Origin: Pseudomonadota bacterium
GTDB lineage: Bacteria > Pseudomonadota > Gammaproteobacteria > Acidithiobacillales > Acidithiobacillaceae
Direction: 5' to 3'
Length of the DNA stretch: 5,196 bases
Assembly: GCA_021827445.1 (NCBI GenBank)
Contig: JAKAVW010000233.1
Location: 1 to 5,196 of the forward strand
Below are positions 1 through 4,871 of the stretch, one piece after another; the stretch's first letter is position 1; every line of letters begins with the position of its first letter. The notes under the pieces are model-generated. The model was not told where the DNA came from. It did no database searches and saw only the letters and a list, made by a program, of their open reading frames with translations. Position numbers and translations under genes: made by a program.

Positions 1-231
1 GTCGAACTGGGTGGGGTCTGGATGCGCGGTGCTGACTACTTCGGCGGTTCCGACGATGCCGGGGACGGGTACGCGCGAATGATAAATGAAGACCCCGTCA
101 CCTATCTGCATGCTGCGCAGGAAATTACGGGCCTGATAATTGCGGATGCCGTCCCAGGGTTCTTGCCCGCGCTGCTGCAGGTCCTGCAAGGAGAAGGCGT
201 CCGGTTCGGTCTTCATTAACCAGTAGGCCAT
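1..231 (-). CDS. EVE-domain protein (ThyN1-like), 3' part cut off by window edge
   Basis: The visible 77 residues begin MAYWLMKTEPDAFSLQDL and continue with W27-D28-G29-I30-R31-N31-type sequence (WDGIRNYQARNFLRSM), then a G-D-x-V/G-x-x-Y-H-S segment at about 44-52. These are the N-terminal hallmarks of the EVE domain (PUA-like fold, human THYN1 family, about 150 residues in full). Family knowledge: EVE domains are related to YTH and PUA folds and are thought to bind modified bases in DNA or RNA; the physiological role of the stand-alone bacterial proteins is unclear. The ATG at 229-231 lies only 4 bp beyond the cyaY stop, so translation is probably coupled to cyaY; the Shine-Dalgarno signal is weak (GGA 8-9 nt upstream). 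About half of the protein is missing because of the window edge, not because of a visible break. The family call is firm; the exact ligand cannot be read from the sequence. Confidence 0.88.
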   Translation of the reverse strand, partial: MAYWLMKTEPDAFSLQDLQQRGQEPWDGIRNYQARNFLRSMQIGDGVFIYHSRVPVPGIVGTAEVVSTAHPDPTQFD

Positions 232-235
232 GCTG

Positions 236-550
236 TCAATCCAATGGTACGGGATGGTCGAGACGCAGGCTCAGCAGGCGGCTGACGGCATCCTCCAGAG
301 ATTCCCCGGTCTGGCTATCCCGCCATGCGCCATCTTGCTGCGAAAAACGCGCCGGACCATCGCTGCAAGCCAGCCAGACTTGTTGTACTGCTTCCTGACG
401 ATTGATGATGATCTGACTATCATCGGGCAGGAGTAAGGTGAGTACGCTGTCCACGAGATCGCTTTCTACCTCGGGAGCGCTCACTTCTATCCGGTTCAGC
501 AGATCATTGAGGGTATTTTCGACGGTGACGGCGAAGCTCTGTACGTTCAT
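236..550 (-). CDS. cyaY: Iron donor protein CyaY (bacterial frataxin)
   Basis: This 104-residue protein matches the length of bacterial frataxins (about 105-110). The diagnostic core is the beta-sheet segment SQIIINRQEAVQQVWLA at about 45-61, followed by F69, a DGAW turn (73-76) and TGESLEDAVSRLL (81-93), in the order seen in E. coli CyaY. The family binds iron through an acidic ridge on helix 1 and strand 1 and modulates Fe-S cluster assembly with IscS/IscU in the cytoplasm. Acidic residues here include E11, D16, E22, E27, E29, D31 and D34; the ridge looks sparser than in E. coli, and the usual GGVLT is DSVLT. An upstream in-frame ATG at 566-568 would add six residues, but only the ATG at 548-550 has a good Shine-Dalgarno (GAGGA at 558-562, 7 nt spacing), so I chose it. 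The EVE gene follows 4 bp downstream. Confidence 0.9.
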   Translation of the reverse strand: MNVQSFAVTVENTLNDLLNRIEVSAPEVESDLVDSVLTLLLPDDSQIIINRQEAVQQVWLACSDGPARFSQQDGAWRDSQTGESLEDAVSRLLSLRLDHPVPLD

Positions 551-557
551 GGGGCTA

Positions 558-562
558 TCCTC
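558..562 (-). promoter_or_regulatory. Ribosome binding site deciding the cyaY start
   Basis: On the minus strand GAGGA lies 7 nt before the ATG at 548-550. The alternative ATG at 566-568 has no purine-rich element at a workable distance (nearest AGG about 15 nt upstream). This favours the shorter 104-residue CyaY. Confidence 0.65.
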
Positions 563-574
563 GGTCATCGTTCT

Positions 575-603
575 ATGATGAGACCTGCCGGGCTGCAGGG
601 CAA
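575..603 (-). promoter_or_regulatory. Possible sigma70 promoter for cyaY
   Basis: In the 87-bp gap between recQ and cyaY the minus strand carries TTGCCC (598-603), a 17-bp spacer and CATCAT (575-580), that is 4/6 and 4/6 matches to the sigma70 boxes at ideal spacing. Transcription would start near 568, giving a leader of about 20 nt that contains the GAGGA site and excludes the upstream ATG from efficient use. The match is only moderate and could be chance. Confidence 0.3.
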
Positions 604-637
604 GCCGTCATCGGCGTGCTGGTTCCGCAGGAAGGCT

Positions 638-2449
638 TTATGGGCGCGGATCACGATGCAGTATCTTCAGGAAGGACTCCCCGTAAGCTGCCAGTTTCCG
701 CTCGCCGATGCCGGGGACGGTGGCCAACGCTCCCAGGTCGCGGGGACGCCGTTGCAGCATTTCCATGAGGGTGGCGTCGTGGAAAATGACGTAAGGAGGC
801 ACGCCCTGTGCCAAGGCCAGTTCGCGGCGGTGCTGGCGCAGGGCTTCCCAAAGATCGGCATCCTGGAGTGCGACTTCCGGGCGTTTGTCGCGCTGCTTGG
901 GTGTCGTGCTTTCATGCTGGCGCAGCGTCAGTTTTTCCTCGCCGCGCAGGAGCGGACGACTGCTCGGGCTGAGGCGCAGCCCACCGTGACCCTCGGCATC
1001 GACTTCCACCAGTCCGCGCAGTAAGAGATGGCGAAAAAGGGCTCGCCAGGCGTTAGCGGAGAGTTCTTTGCCAAGGCCATAGACGGTCAACTGGTGATGG
1101 CCCCATTGCTGGATGCGCGGGTCTTCGCGGGCCAGGAGCACGTCGACCAGATATTGCACCCCGAAGCGCTGACCGGTCCGATGGATGGCAGAAAGGGCTT
1201 TCTGGGCAGCGACGGTGGCGTCCCAGGTGGCAGGGGGCTGCAGACAATTATCGCAATTGCCACAGGGCAGGGCGAGGTGTTCGCTAAAGTAGCCGAGCAG
1301 GGTCTGACGTCGGCAGTCGGTGGTTTCGCAAAGGGCGAGCATGGCGTCCAGTTTGTGCCCTTCCATCTGCTTGCGTGGCAGGTCGGCTTCTGATTGCTGA
1401 ATCATTTGTCGTAACTGCACCACATCCTGCAGGCCATAGTGCATCCAGGCCTCGGCGGGCAGTCCATCGCGTCCGGCGCGGCCTGTTTCCTGATAATAGG
1501 CCTCAATGCTCTTGGGTAGATTCAGATGGGCGACGAACCGGACATTGGGCTTATCGATACCCATACCGAAGGCGATGGTGGCGACCATGATCACCCCTTC
1601 ATCCCGCTGAAAATGTTGCTGGTTGCGGCGCCGCTCGTCGGCGCTCAGACCGGCGTGGTAAGGCAGGGCGCCGAGTCCCTCGCCTTGCAGCCATTCGGCC
1701 ACTTCTTCGACGCGCTTGCGGGACAAGCAGTAAACGATGCCCGCCTCGCCCGCGTGGCGGTCGCGGATGAAGCGCAGCAAGGCATTGCGCGCGCCCTGAC
1801 TACCGCTGTGGATGTGGTAACGGATATTGGGGCGATCGAAGGAGCGGATAAAGACGGCAGCCTTCTGCAACGCCAGTCGCTCGATGATTTCCTGGCGGGT
1901 TTTCGAGTCGGCGGTGGCGGTAAGGGCGATCCGTGGCACCTGGGGAAAGCGCTCATGCAGCACCCGGAGTTGCAGGTATTCCGGGCGAAAGTCGTGGCCC
2001 CACTGGGAGACGCAGTGGGCTTCATCGATGGCGAAAAGATTGACGGTGCTTCTTTGCAGCAGGGCGAGGGTGCGCTCCTGTAGTAAGCGCTCCGGGGCGA
2101 TATAGAGCAGATCAATGGTACCTTGCAGCAATGCCTCTTCGGTGGCACGCGCTTCTGCGGGACTGGCGCTGGAGTTCAGGGCGGCAGCCGCTACGCCTGC
2201 CTGACGCAGGGCATTGACCTGATCTTCCATGAGCGCTATCAACGGAGAAACCACCACGCCGACGCCTGCCCGGGCGATGGCGGGAATCTGATAGCACAAG
2301 GATTTGCCGCCCCCGGTGGGCATGAGCACCAGCGCATCTTTGGCCGCCATCAGGGTCTGGATCACCTCTTCCTGTGGCGCCCGGAAGGCATCATAGCCGA
2401 AGGTGTGGCGGAGTATTTCTAATGGCTGCTGTATGCTGGAGATTGGCAT
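638..2449 (-). CDS. recQ: ATP-dependent DNA helicase RecQ
   Basis: This 603-residue protein is close to E. coli RecQ (609) and carries all three RecQ modules. Helicase core: motif 0 FGYDAFRAPQ (17-26), Walker A MPTGGGKS (43-50, catalytic K49), DEAH box (142-145) followed by the aromatic-rich CVSQWGHDFRPEY loop, TATAD (177-181), motif V TIAFGMGIDKPNVR (291-304) and motif VI ETGRAGRDG (321-329). RecQ-C-terminal region: zinc-binding cysteines C379, C396, C399 and C402, then a winged helix to about 505. HRDC domain: about 530-600, with PPYVIFHDATL and VPGIGERKLAAYGE. It is a 3'-5' helicase acting in recombination and stalled-fork repair in the RecF pathway. The ATG at 2447-2449 gives the normal N-terminus; its Shine-Dalgarno is weak (GAG about 6 nt upstream). 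It lies 38 bp after the membrane-protein gene. No motif is damaged. Confidence 0.98.
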   Translation of the reverse strand: MPISSIQQPLEILRHTFGYDAFRAPQEEVIQTLMAAKDALVLMPTGGGKSLCYQIPAIARAGVGVVVSPLIALMEDQVNALRQAGVAAAALNSSASPAEARATEEALLQGTIDLLYIAPERLLQERTLALLQRSTVNLFAIDEAHCVSQWGHDFRPEYLQLRVLHERFPQVPRIALTATADSKTRQEIIERLALQKAAVFIRSFDRPNIRYHIHSGSQGARNALLRFIRDRHAGEAGIVYCLSRKRVEEVAEWLQGEGLGALPYHAGLSADERRRNQQHFQRDEGVIMVATIAFGMGIDKPNVRFVAHLNLPKSIEAYYQETGRAGRDGLPAEAWMHYGLQDVVQLRQMIQQSEADLPRKQMEGHKLDAMLALCETTDCRRQTLLGYFSEHLALPCGNCDNCLQPPATWDATVAAQKALSAIHRTGQRFGVQYLVDVLLAREDPRIQQWGHHQLTVYGLGKELSANAWRALFRHLLLRGLVEVDAEGHGGLRLSPSSRPLLRGEEKLTLRQHESTTPKQRDKRPEVALQDADLWEALRQHRRELALAQGVPPYVIFHDATLMEMLQRRPRDLGALATVPGIGERKLAAYGESFLKILHRDPRP

Positions 2450-2487
2450 GGTGACTCAGGATACCGGCAAAGGGTGTCTGGACCAAA

Positions 2488-3318
2488 TCAGGTGATCAAT
2501 CGGCCTTCCTGCCCATCTGGCGCGGCGAGTGCGCCGCTGGCAATGATCAGGCTGCCGTAGACCCAGATCAGTATCGCAATCATCAGCACCACGAAGATGA
2601 CTAGAAATACTACCCCTACTACGAATTTGGCGACGAGTGGCGTCGCCATAAATTTCAGCAAAAACCCGATGAGGCCAAGGATGAGCCCGACAGGGATGGC
2701 GGCAATGATCAGGGCGAGCACCAGGATCAGCGTGACCATGTAAGGAAAAAAGAGCCAGACCAGACGATTGCTAAAAATATGTAGCGCACTTTTTAGCGCT
2801 GATTTTGGTGTTGCACCATAAGCGGCATAGAGCATAAATACATATCCGAAAAAGGTGCCGATCAGGGTAGAGACTAACAGGGCGATCCAGACATCTGGTC
2901 GGGTGAAGGTGTCGGGTGGCAGGGGATGCCCAGGTGTCGCTGACAGGCCTGAAAAAGCCACAAGGATTGTGGCCAGGGCCGCAGGTAGCAGAGCCAGTGT
3001 CCAGGCCTCAGCCCGTCCGATTCCCCACAACAAGTCTCCCATGGCCCAGTCTTGTCCGGCAATGACCTTGGCTAGCAGATGGTAGAAGCCAATGCTGATG
3101 ACATATGTCCAAAGGTACATAGGGAAGCGCCACAGGTCGGCATTGCCTGGACTGATGGCGCTGAGAATGCCATCGGCAACGAATCCGATCATGAGGAGAA
3201 TCATAAAAATAATGACGGTTCCGGCGAGGGGCTTGCAGTGCTGTCGCAATAGTCGCCAGCCGCCGCTGATGGCGTTGCGATAGCTGGGTCGGCCGGGGAC
3301 AAGGGGGGTGTCGTGCAT
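2488..3318 (-). CDS. Multi-pass inner-membrane protein of unknown function
   Basis: I do not recognise a named family for this 276-residue protein. It starts with a short polar N-terminus (about 30 residues, including PSYRNAISGGWRLLRQH) and then has about six hydrophobic stretches: roughly 31-52, 66-85, 104-124, 143-166, 186-222 (long, perhaps two helices) and 229-260. The C-terminus is short and polar. The YRNAISGGWRLLRQHCKPL entry into the first helix and a similar-looking amphipathic stretch before helix 5 (KSALKSALHIFSNRLVWLF) resemble the pattern of uncharacterised proteobacterial membrane proteins with internally repeated helices, but that is only an impression. No transporter motif, enzyme motif or signal peptidase site is visible. 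The start at 3316-3318 is chosen because AGGAG (3327-3331) sits 8 nt upstream; the upstream ATG at 3373-3375 lacks such a site. It sits between apaH and recQ. Confidence 0.82.
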   Translation of the reverse strand: MHDTPLVPGRPSYRNAISGGWRLLRQHCKPLAGTVIIFMILLMIGFVADGILSAISPGNADLWRFPMYLWTYVISIGFYHLLAKVIAGQDWAMGDLLWGIGRAEAWTLALLPAALATILVAFSGLSATPGHPLPPDTFTRPDVWIALLVSTLIGTFFGYVFMLYAAYGATPKSALKSALHIFSNRLVWLFFPYMVTLILVLALIIAAIPVGLILGLIGFLLKFMATPLVAKFVVGVVFLVIFVVLMIAILIWVYGSLIIASGALAAPDGQEGRLIT

Positions 3319-3326
3319 GGCTGGGT

Positions 3327-3331
3327 CTCCT
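3327..3331 (-). promoter_or_regulatory. Ribosome binding site deciding the membrane-protein start
   Basis: On the minus strand AGGAG precedes the ATG at 3316-3318 by 8 nt, the strongest Shine-Dalgarno among the minus-strand genes here. It selects a 276-residue protein over the 295-residue alternative starting at 3375, whose extra 19 residues are polar and unlike a leader. Confidence 0.7.
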
Positions 3332-3358
3332 GATGGTGGCTGCTTCACAAGCTGCGCA

Positions 3359-3373
3359 GTGGGGGTAGCCCAC
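3359..3373 (-). repeat. Short inverted repeat between apaH and the membrane-protein gene
   Basis: GTGGG (3359-3363) and CCCAC (3369-3373) can pair around a 5-nt loop in the 66-bp gap. It lies 12 nt downstream of the apaH stop, but no U-run follows in the direction of transcription, so it does not qualify as an intrinsic terminator. It could be an attenuating or RNA-stabilising hairpin, or nothing. Confidence 0.3.
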
Positions 3374-3384
3374 ATGTGTCATTT

Positions 3385-4224
3385 TTATCCGTTACCCGGT
3401 CGCGCAAATATCGGGCAGGATGTTTGATAAATTACGGGTTCTGTGCCATCAATCCGCGCGGCACTGAGTTGACGGCCCCAGACGCAGCCGCTGTCCAATG
3501 CCAGCAAACGCGGCTGCACCAGCAGACCTTGGGTAGCCCAGTGGCCGCAGATAACGGCGCCAGAAGTCTGTCTTTCAAAAAACCGCTGGTGCCAGGGCGC
3601 AAACTCATGGGCAGGGTCTTTGGGCGGCGTGTTGGGCCAGCTAAAAAAGCCTTTGGCGGTCACGTAGCGGGCGCGGGTGAACACCGCGACCCGGAAGCGC
3701 TGTGCCTCCTCCTCGTTGCGACAATCCTGCCAGCGGTTGGGCGCCGGCGCCGCCCAGAGGGATCTCATGAAACGCCGCCAGTGACGATCACGCAAGGCAC
3801 CCTCGACAGCATCGGCATGTCCTCGCGCTGTTGCTATGTCCCAGTCGGGATGGATGGCGGCGTGGACCATGGTCCAGCCCAGTTGTGGATCAGTATGCAG
3901 CAACGAGCCACTGCGCAACCACTCCATCCATTCGTCTGCCTGGGGGGCGGCCAGCAAGGGGGCGAGGGTGTCACTTTTTTTTGCCGGGGTGATGCCCGCC
4001 CAGCGCGCGAGTGCGTAGAAATCATGGTTGCCGAGGACGATCCGCACCTGGTCGTGCCAGGTGTAAAGCCGGTTGATGACCGCGTGGCTGTCCGGTCCCC
4101 GATTGACGAGGTCGCCCGCCAGCCAGAGCTGGTCTGTCTGTGGTGCAAAGCCGATTTGCTCCAGCAGAGAACTGAAGGGCGCATAGCAACCTTGCAGGTC
4201 GCCCATGGCATAGATGGCGGTCAT
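3385..4224 (-). CDS. apaH: Symmetrical bis(5'-nucleosyl)-tetraphosphatase (Ap4A hydrolase)
   Basis: This 279-residue protein matches the usual ApaH length (about 275-280). It belongs to the PPP-type metallophosphatases: GDLQGC (8-13), GDLVNRGPDS (37-46), GNHDF (65-69), VHAAIHPDWD (120-129), GHWATQGL (227-234) and LDSGCVWGRQL (243-253). D9, D38, N66, H67, H121 and H228 are the expected metal and phosphate ligands. The enzyme splits Ap4A into two ADP and controls dinucleoside polyphosphate levels during stress. The first motif has Q11 where the textbook GDxHG has His; from memory Q is common in proteobacterial ApaH, so I expect an active enzyme. HAAI replaces the usual HAGI. The ATG at 4222-4224 has no clear Shine-Dalgarno, but it begins 3 bp after the upstream DsrE-like gene stops, consistent with translational coupling. 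Confidence 0.96.
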   Translation of the reverse strand: MTAIYAMGDLQGCYAPFSSLLEQIGFAPQTDQLWLAGDLVNRGPDSHAVINRLYTWHDQVRIVLGNHDFYALARWAGITPAKKSDTLAPLLAAPQADEWMEWLRSGSLLHTDPQLGWTMVHAAIHPDWDIATARGHADAVEGALRDRHWRRFMRSLWAAPAPNRWQDCRNEEEAQRFRVAVFTRARYVTAKGFFSWPNTPPKDPAHEFAPWHQRFFERQTSGAVICGHWATQGLLVQPRLLALDSGCVWGRQLSAARIDGTEPVIYQTSCPIFARPGNG

Positions 4225-4227
4225 ATT

Positions 4228-4596
4228 TTAGAGTGTGACGACCTGATCAGAGAGTTTCATCTGGCGAACCAGGGTTTTCATGCTCGCCACTTTAATGCCG
4301 GGAATTAAGGTCCGATTTCCAGCTGCATGCAGCCATTCGAGACCAATCACATGAATTTCGGCACCTAACTCTTGAACCTCTGCGATGAGGTCGTGGTGGA
4401 CACGCTGCCTCTCTCCCAGATCTTCCAAGCGTAGCGCCAATGACGCGGCTTCTTCGGTAAGAAATATACTGACTACGATGTCATCGGCGACGGCCGCTGC
4501 GGCCATGCGCAGGCCTTGGAGAACGGGGTTGCCGCTGGCGTCTGGATGGGATTTGATAAGAATGGTCCAGTGCATGGTCTTTATGCTCTTTGTCAT
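4228..4596 (-). CDS. DsrE-fold small protein lacking cysteine
   Basis: The 122-residue product shows the DsrE/DsrF/YchN-like pattern: strand HWTILIKS (9-16), helix VLQGLRMAAAAVA (25-37), strand DIVVSIFLTEEA (39-50), helix around 65-77, strand AEIHVIGLEW (79-88), and the C-terminal signature LIPGIKVASMKTLVRQMKLSDQVVTL, which resembles the ligGv.aSm..L......sD.vi.F ending of the family. Relatives such as DsrE and TusD carry persulfide sulfur on a cysteine near the fourth strand; here there is no cysteine anywhere, so sulfur transfer by that chemistry is unlikely. The role is unknown. Start choice: ATG 4594-4596 has AGAG 6 nt upstream; a TTG at 4609-4611 would add five residues and an ATG at 4573-4575 would remove seven. 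It is first in the minus-strand run and 3 bp before apaH. Confidence 0.78.
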   Translation of the reverse strand: MTKSIKTMHWTILIKSHPDASGNPVLQGLRMAAAAVADDIVVSIFLTEEAASLALRLEDLGERQRVHHDLIAEVQELGAEIHVIGLEWLHAAGNRTLIPGIKVASMKTLVRQMKLSDQVVTL

Positions 4597-4708
4597 CTGT
4601 GACTCTATCAAAAGTTTGCAGATTGGCGTCCCGCTTTGACGCTATGTGTGTAAGCCTAGCATAAAAATGCCCCGAGGGAGATTATGTCTGCATGGCGCCT
4701 TGGCTCGC

Positions 4709-4737
4709 TTGACCCTTGTCGTCGTCACCGATATAAA
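4709..4737 (+). promoter_or_regulatory. Strong sigma70-type promoter in front of the small ORF and modB-like gene
   Basis: TTGACC (4709-4714), an exact 17-bp spacer, and TATAAA (4732-4737) give 5/6 and 5/6 matches to the consensus boxes. Transcription would begin near 4744, about 26 nt before the ATG of the small ORF at 4770. The position, directly upstream of a good ribosome binding site and a plus-strand transport gene, supports function. No equally good promoter is visible on the minus strand for the DsrE-like gene. Confidence 0.7.
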
Positions 4738-4740
4738 TCG
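4729..4740 (+). promoter_or_regulatory. Hyphenated palindrome over the -10 box, candidate operator
   Basis: CGAT and ATCG flank the central ATAA, making a 12-bp dyad that contains the -10 hexamer. A bound repressor here would block RNA polymerase. The CGATATA-like half resembles half of a ModE site, but the second half expected for ModE is absent, so I do not assign a regulator. Confidence 0.3.
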
Positions 4741-4743
4741 AGC

Positions 4744-4757
4744 TTGGAAATATCCAA
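4744..4757 (+). promoter_or_regulatory. Hyphenated palindrome TTGGA-AATA-TCCAA at the predicted transcription start
   Basis: Perfect 5-bp arms (4744-4748 and 4753-4757) around a 4-bp AT centre lie exactly where transcription from the promoter at 4709-4737 should begin and end two bases before the Shine-Dalgarno GGAG (4759-4762). This could be an operator, or an RNA hairpin at the 5' end of the transcript. The arms are short, so chance is possible. Confidence 0.35.
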
Positions 4758-4769
4758 TGGAGAACAACG

Positions 4770-4871
4770 ATGCGGCTATGGATATGGGGCGTGTTGCTTA
4801 TGGTGTCGTATATGGTTCCGGTATCCGCTAGGTTGCCCATGGCAGGTCAAATGGGAATGTCATTTGAGTGA
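4770..4871 (+). CDS. 33-residue ORF with signal peptide (leader peptide or gene remnant)
   Basis: The product starts MRLWIWGVLLMVSYMVPVSA and then has 13 residues, RLPMAGQMGMSFE. The first 20 residues look like a secretory signal peptide: R2 as the only positive charge, a hydrophobic core at about 4-17, and V-S-A at 18-20 as a signal peptidase I site. Expression signals are good: a near-consensus promoter ending at 4737 and GGAG at 4759-4762, 7 nt before the ATG. The stop TGA (4869-4871) falls inside the start of the modB-like gene. I recognise no family. It may be a small exported peptide rich in methionine (M24, M28, M30), a leader peptide coupling translation to the permease, or the surviving 5' end of a lost periplasmic-protein gene such as modA. 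The frame after the stop gives no continuing homology. Confidence 0.5.
   Translation: MRLWIWGVLLMVSYMVPVSARLPMAGQMGMSFE

Noticed and set aside
584..600. Inverted repeat CCTGC/GCAGG in the recQ-cyaY gap as a recQ terminator
   Set aside because: Five-bp stem, no U-run downstream on the minus strand; it also falls within the spacer of the possible cyaY promoter.
1526..2083. 185-codon plus-strand open frame opposite recQ
   Set aside because: It overlaps the conserved RecQ helicase motifs on the other strand and shows no motif or ribosome site of its own.
2458..2486. Possible recQ promoter TTGGTC-17-TATCCT on the minus strand
   Set aside because: Only 3/6 and 4/6 matches, and transcription would start at or inside the ATG; chance is as likely.
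3359..3373. Intrinsic terminator after apaH
   Set aside because: The stem is only 5 bp and no U-tract follows in the minus-strand direction.
3376..4308. 310-codon open frame on the plus strand opposite apaH, longer than apaH itself
   Set aside because: It is the mirror of a clearly homologous apaH; the translation is rich in Arg, Gly, Gln and Pro with no recognisable domain, as expected for the antisense of GC-rich coding DNA.
4322..4333. 12-bp palindrome GCTGCATGCAGC in the DsrE-like gene
   Set aside because: It simply encodes the Leu-His-Ala-Ala stretch and has no context suggesting a binding site.
4729..4757. ModE operator or molybdenum-cofactor riboswitch before the ModB-like gene
   Set aside because: Only one half resembles the ModE consensus and the second half does not match; the leader of about 26 nt is too short for a riboswitch.
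4646..4831. 61-codon plus-strand ORF in the intergenic region, starting GTG
   Set aside because: It begins upstream of the strong promoter at 4709-4737, has no Shine-Dalgarno, and is out of frame with both the signal-peptide ORF and the permease; the alternative ORF at 4770 has far better signals.
4684..4863. In-frame upstream extension of the permease to ATG 4684
   Set aside because: The frame is open, but the translation is full of Cys, Arg and Trp, includes the promoter itself, and does not look like a permease N-terminus.
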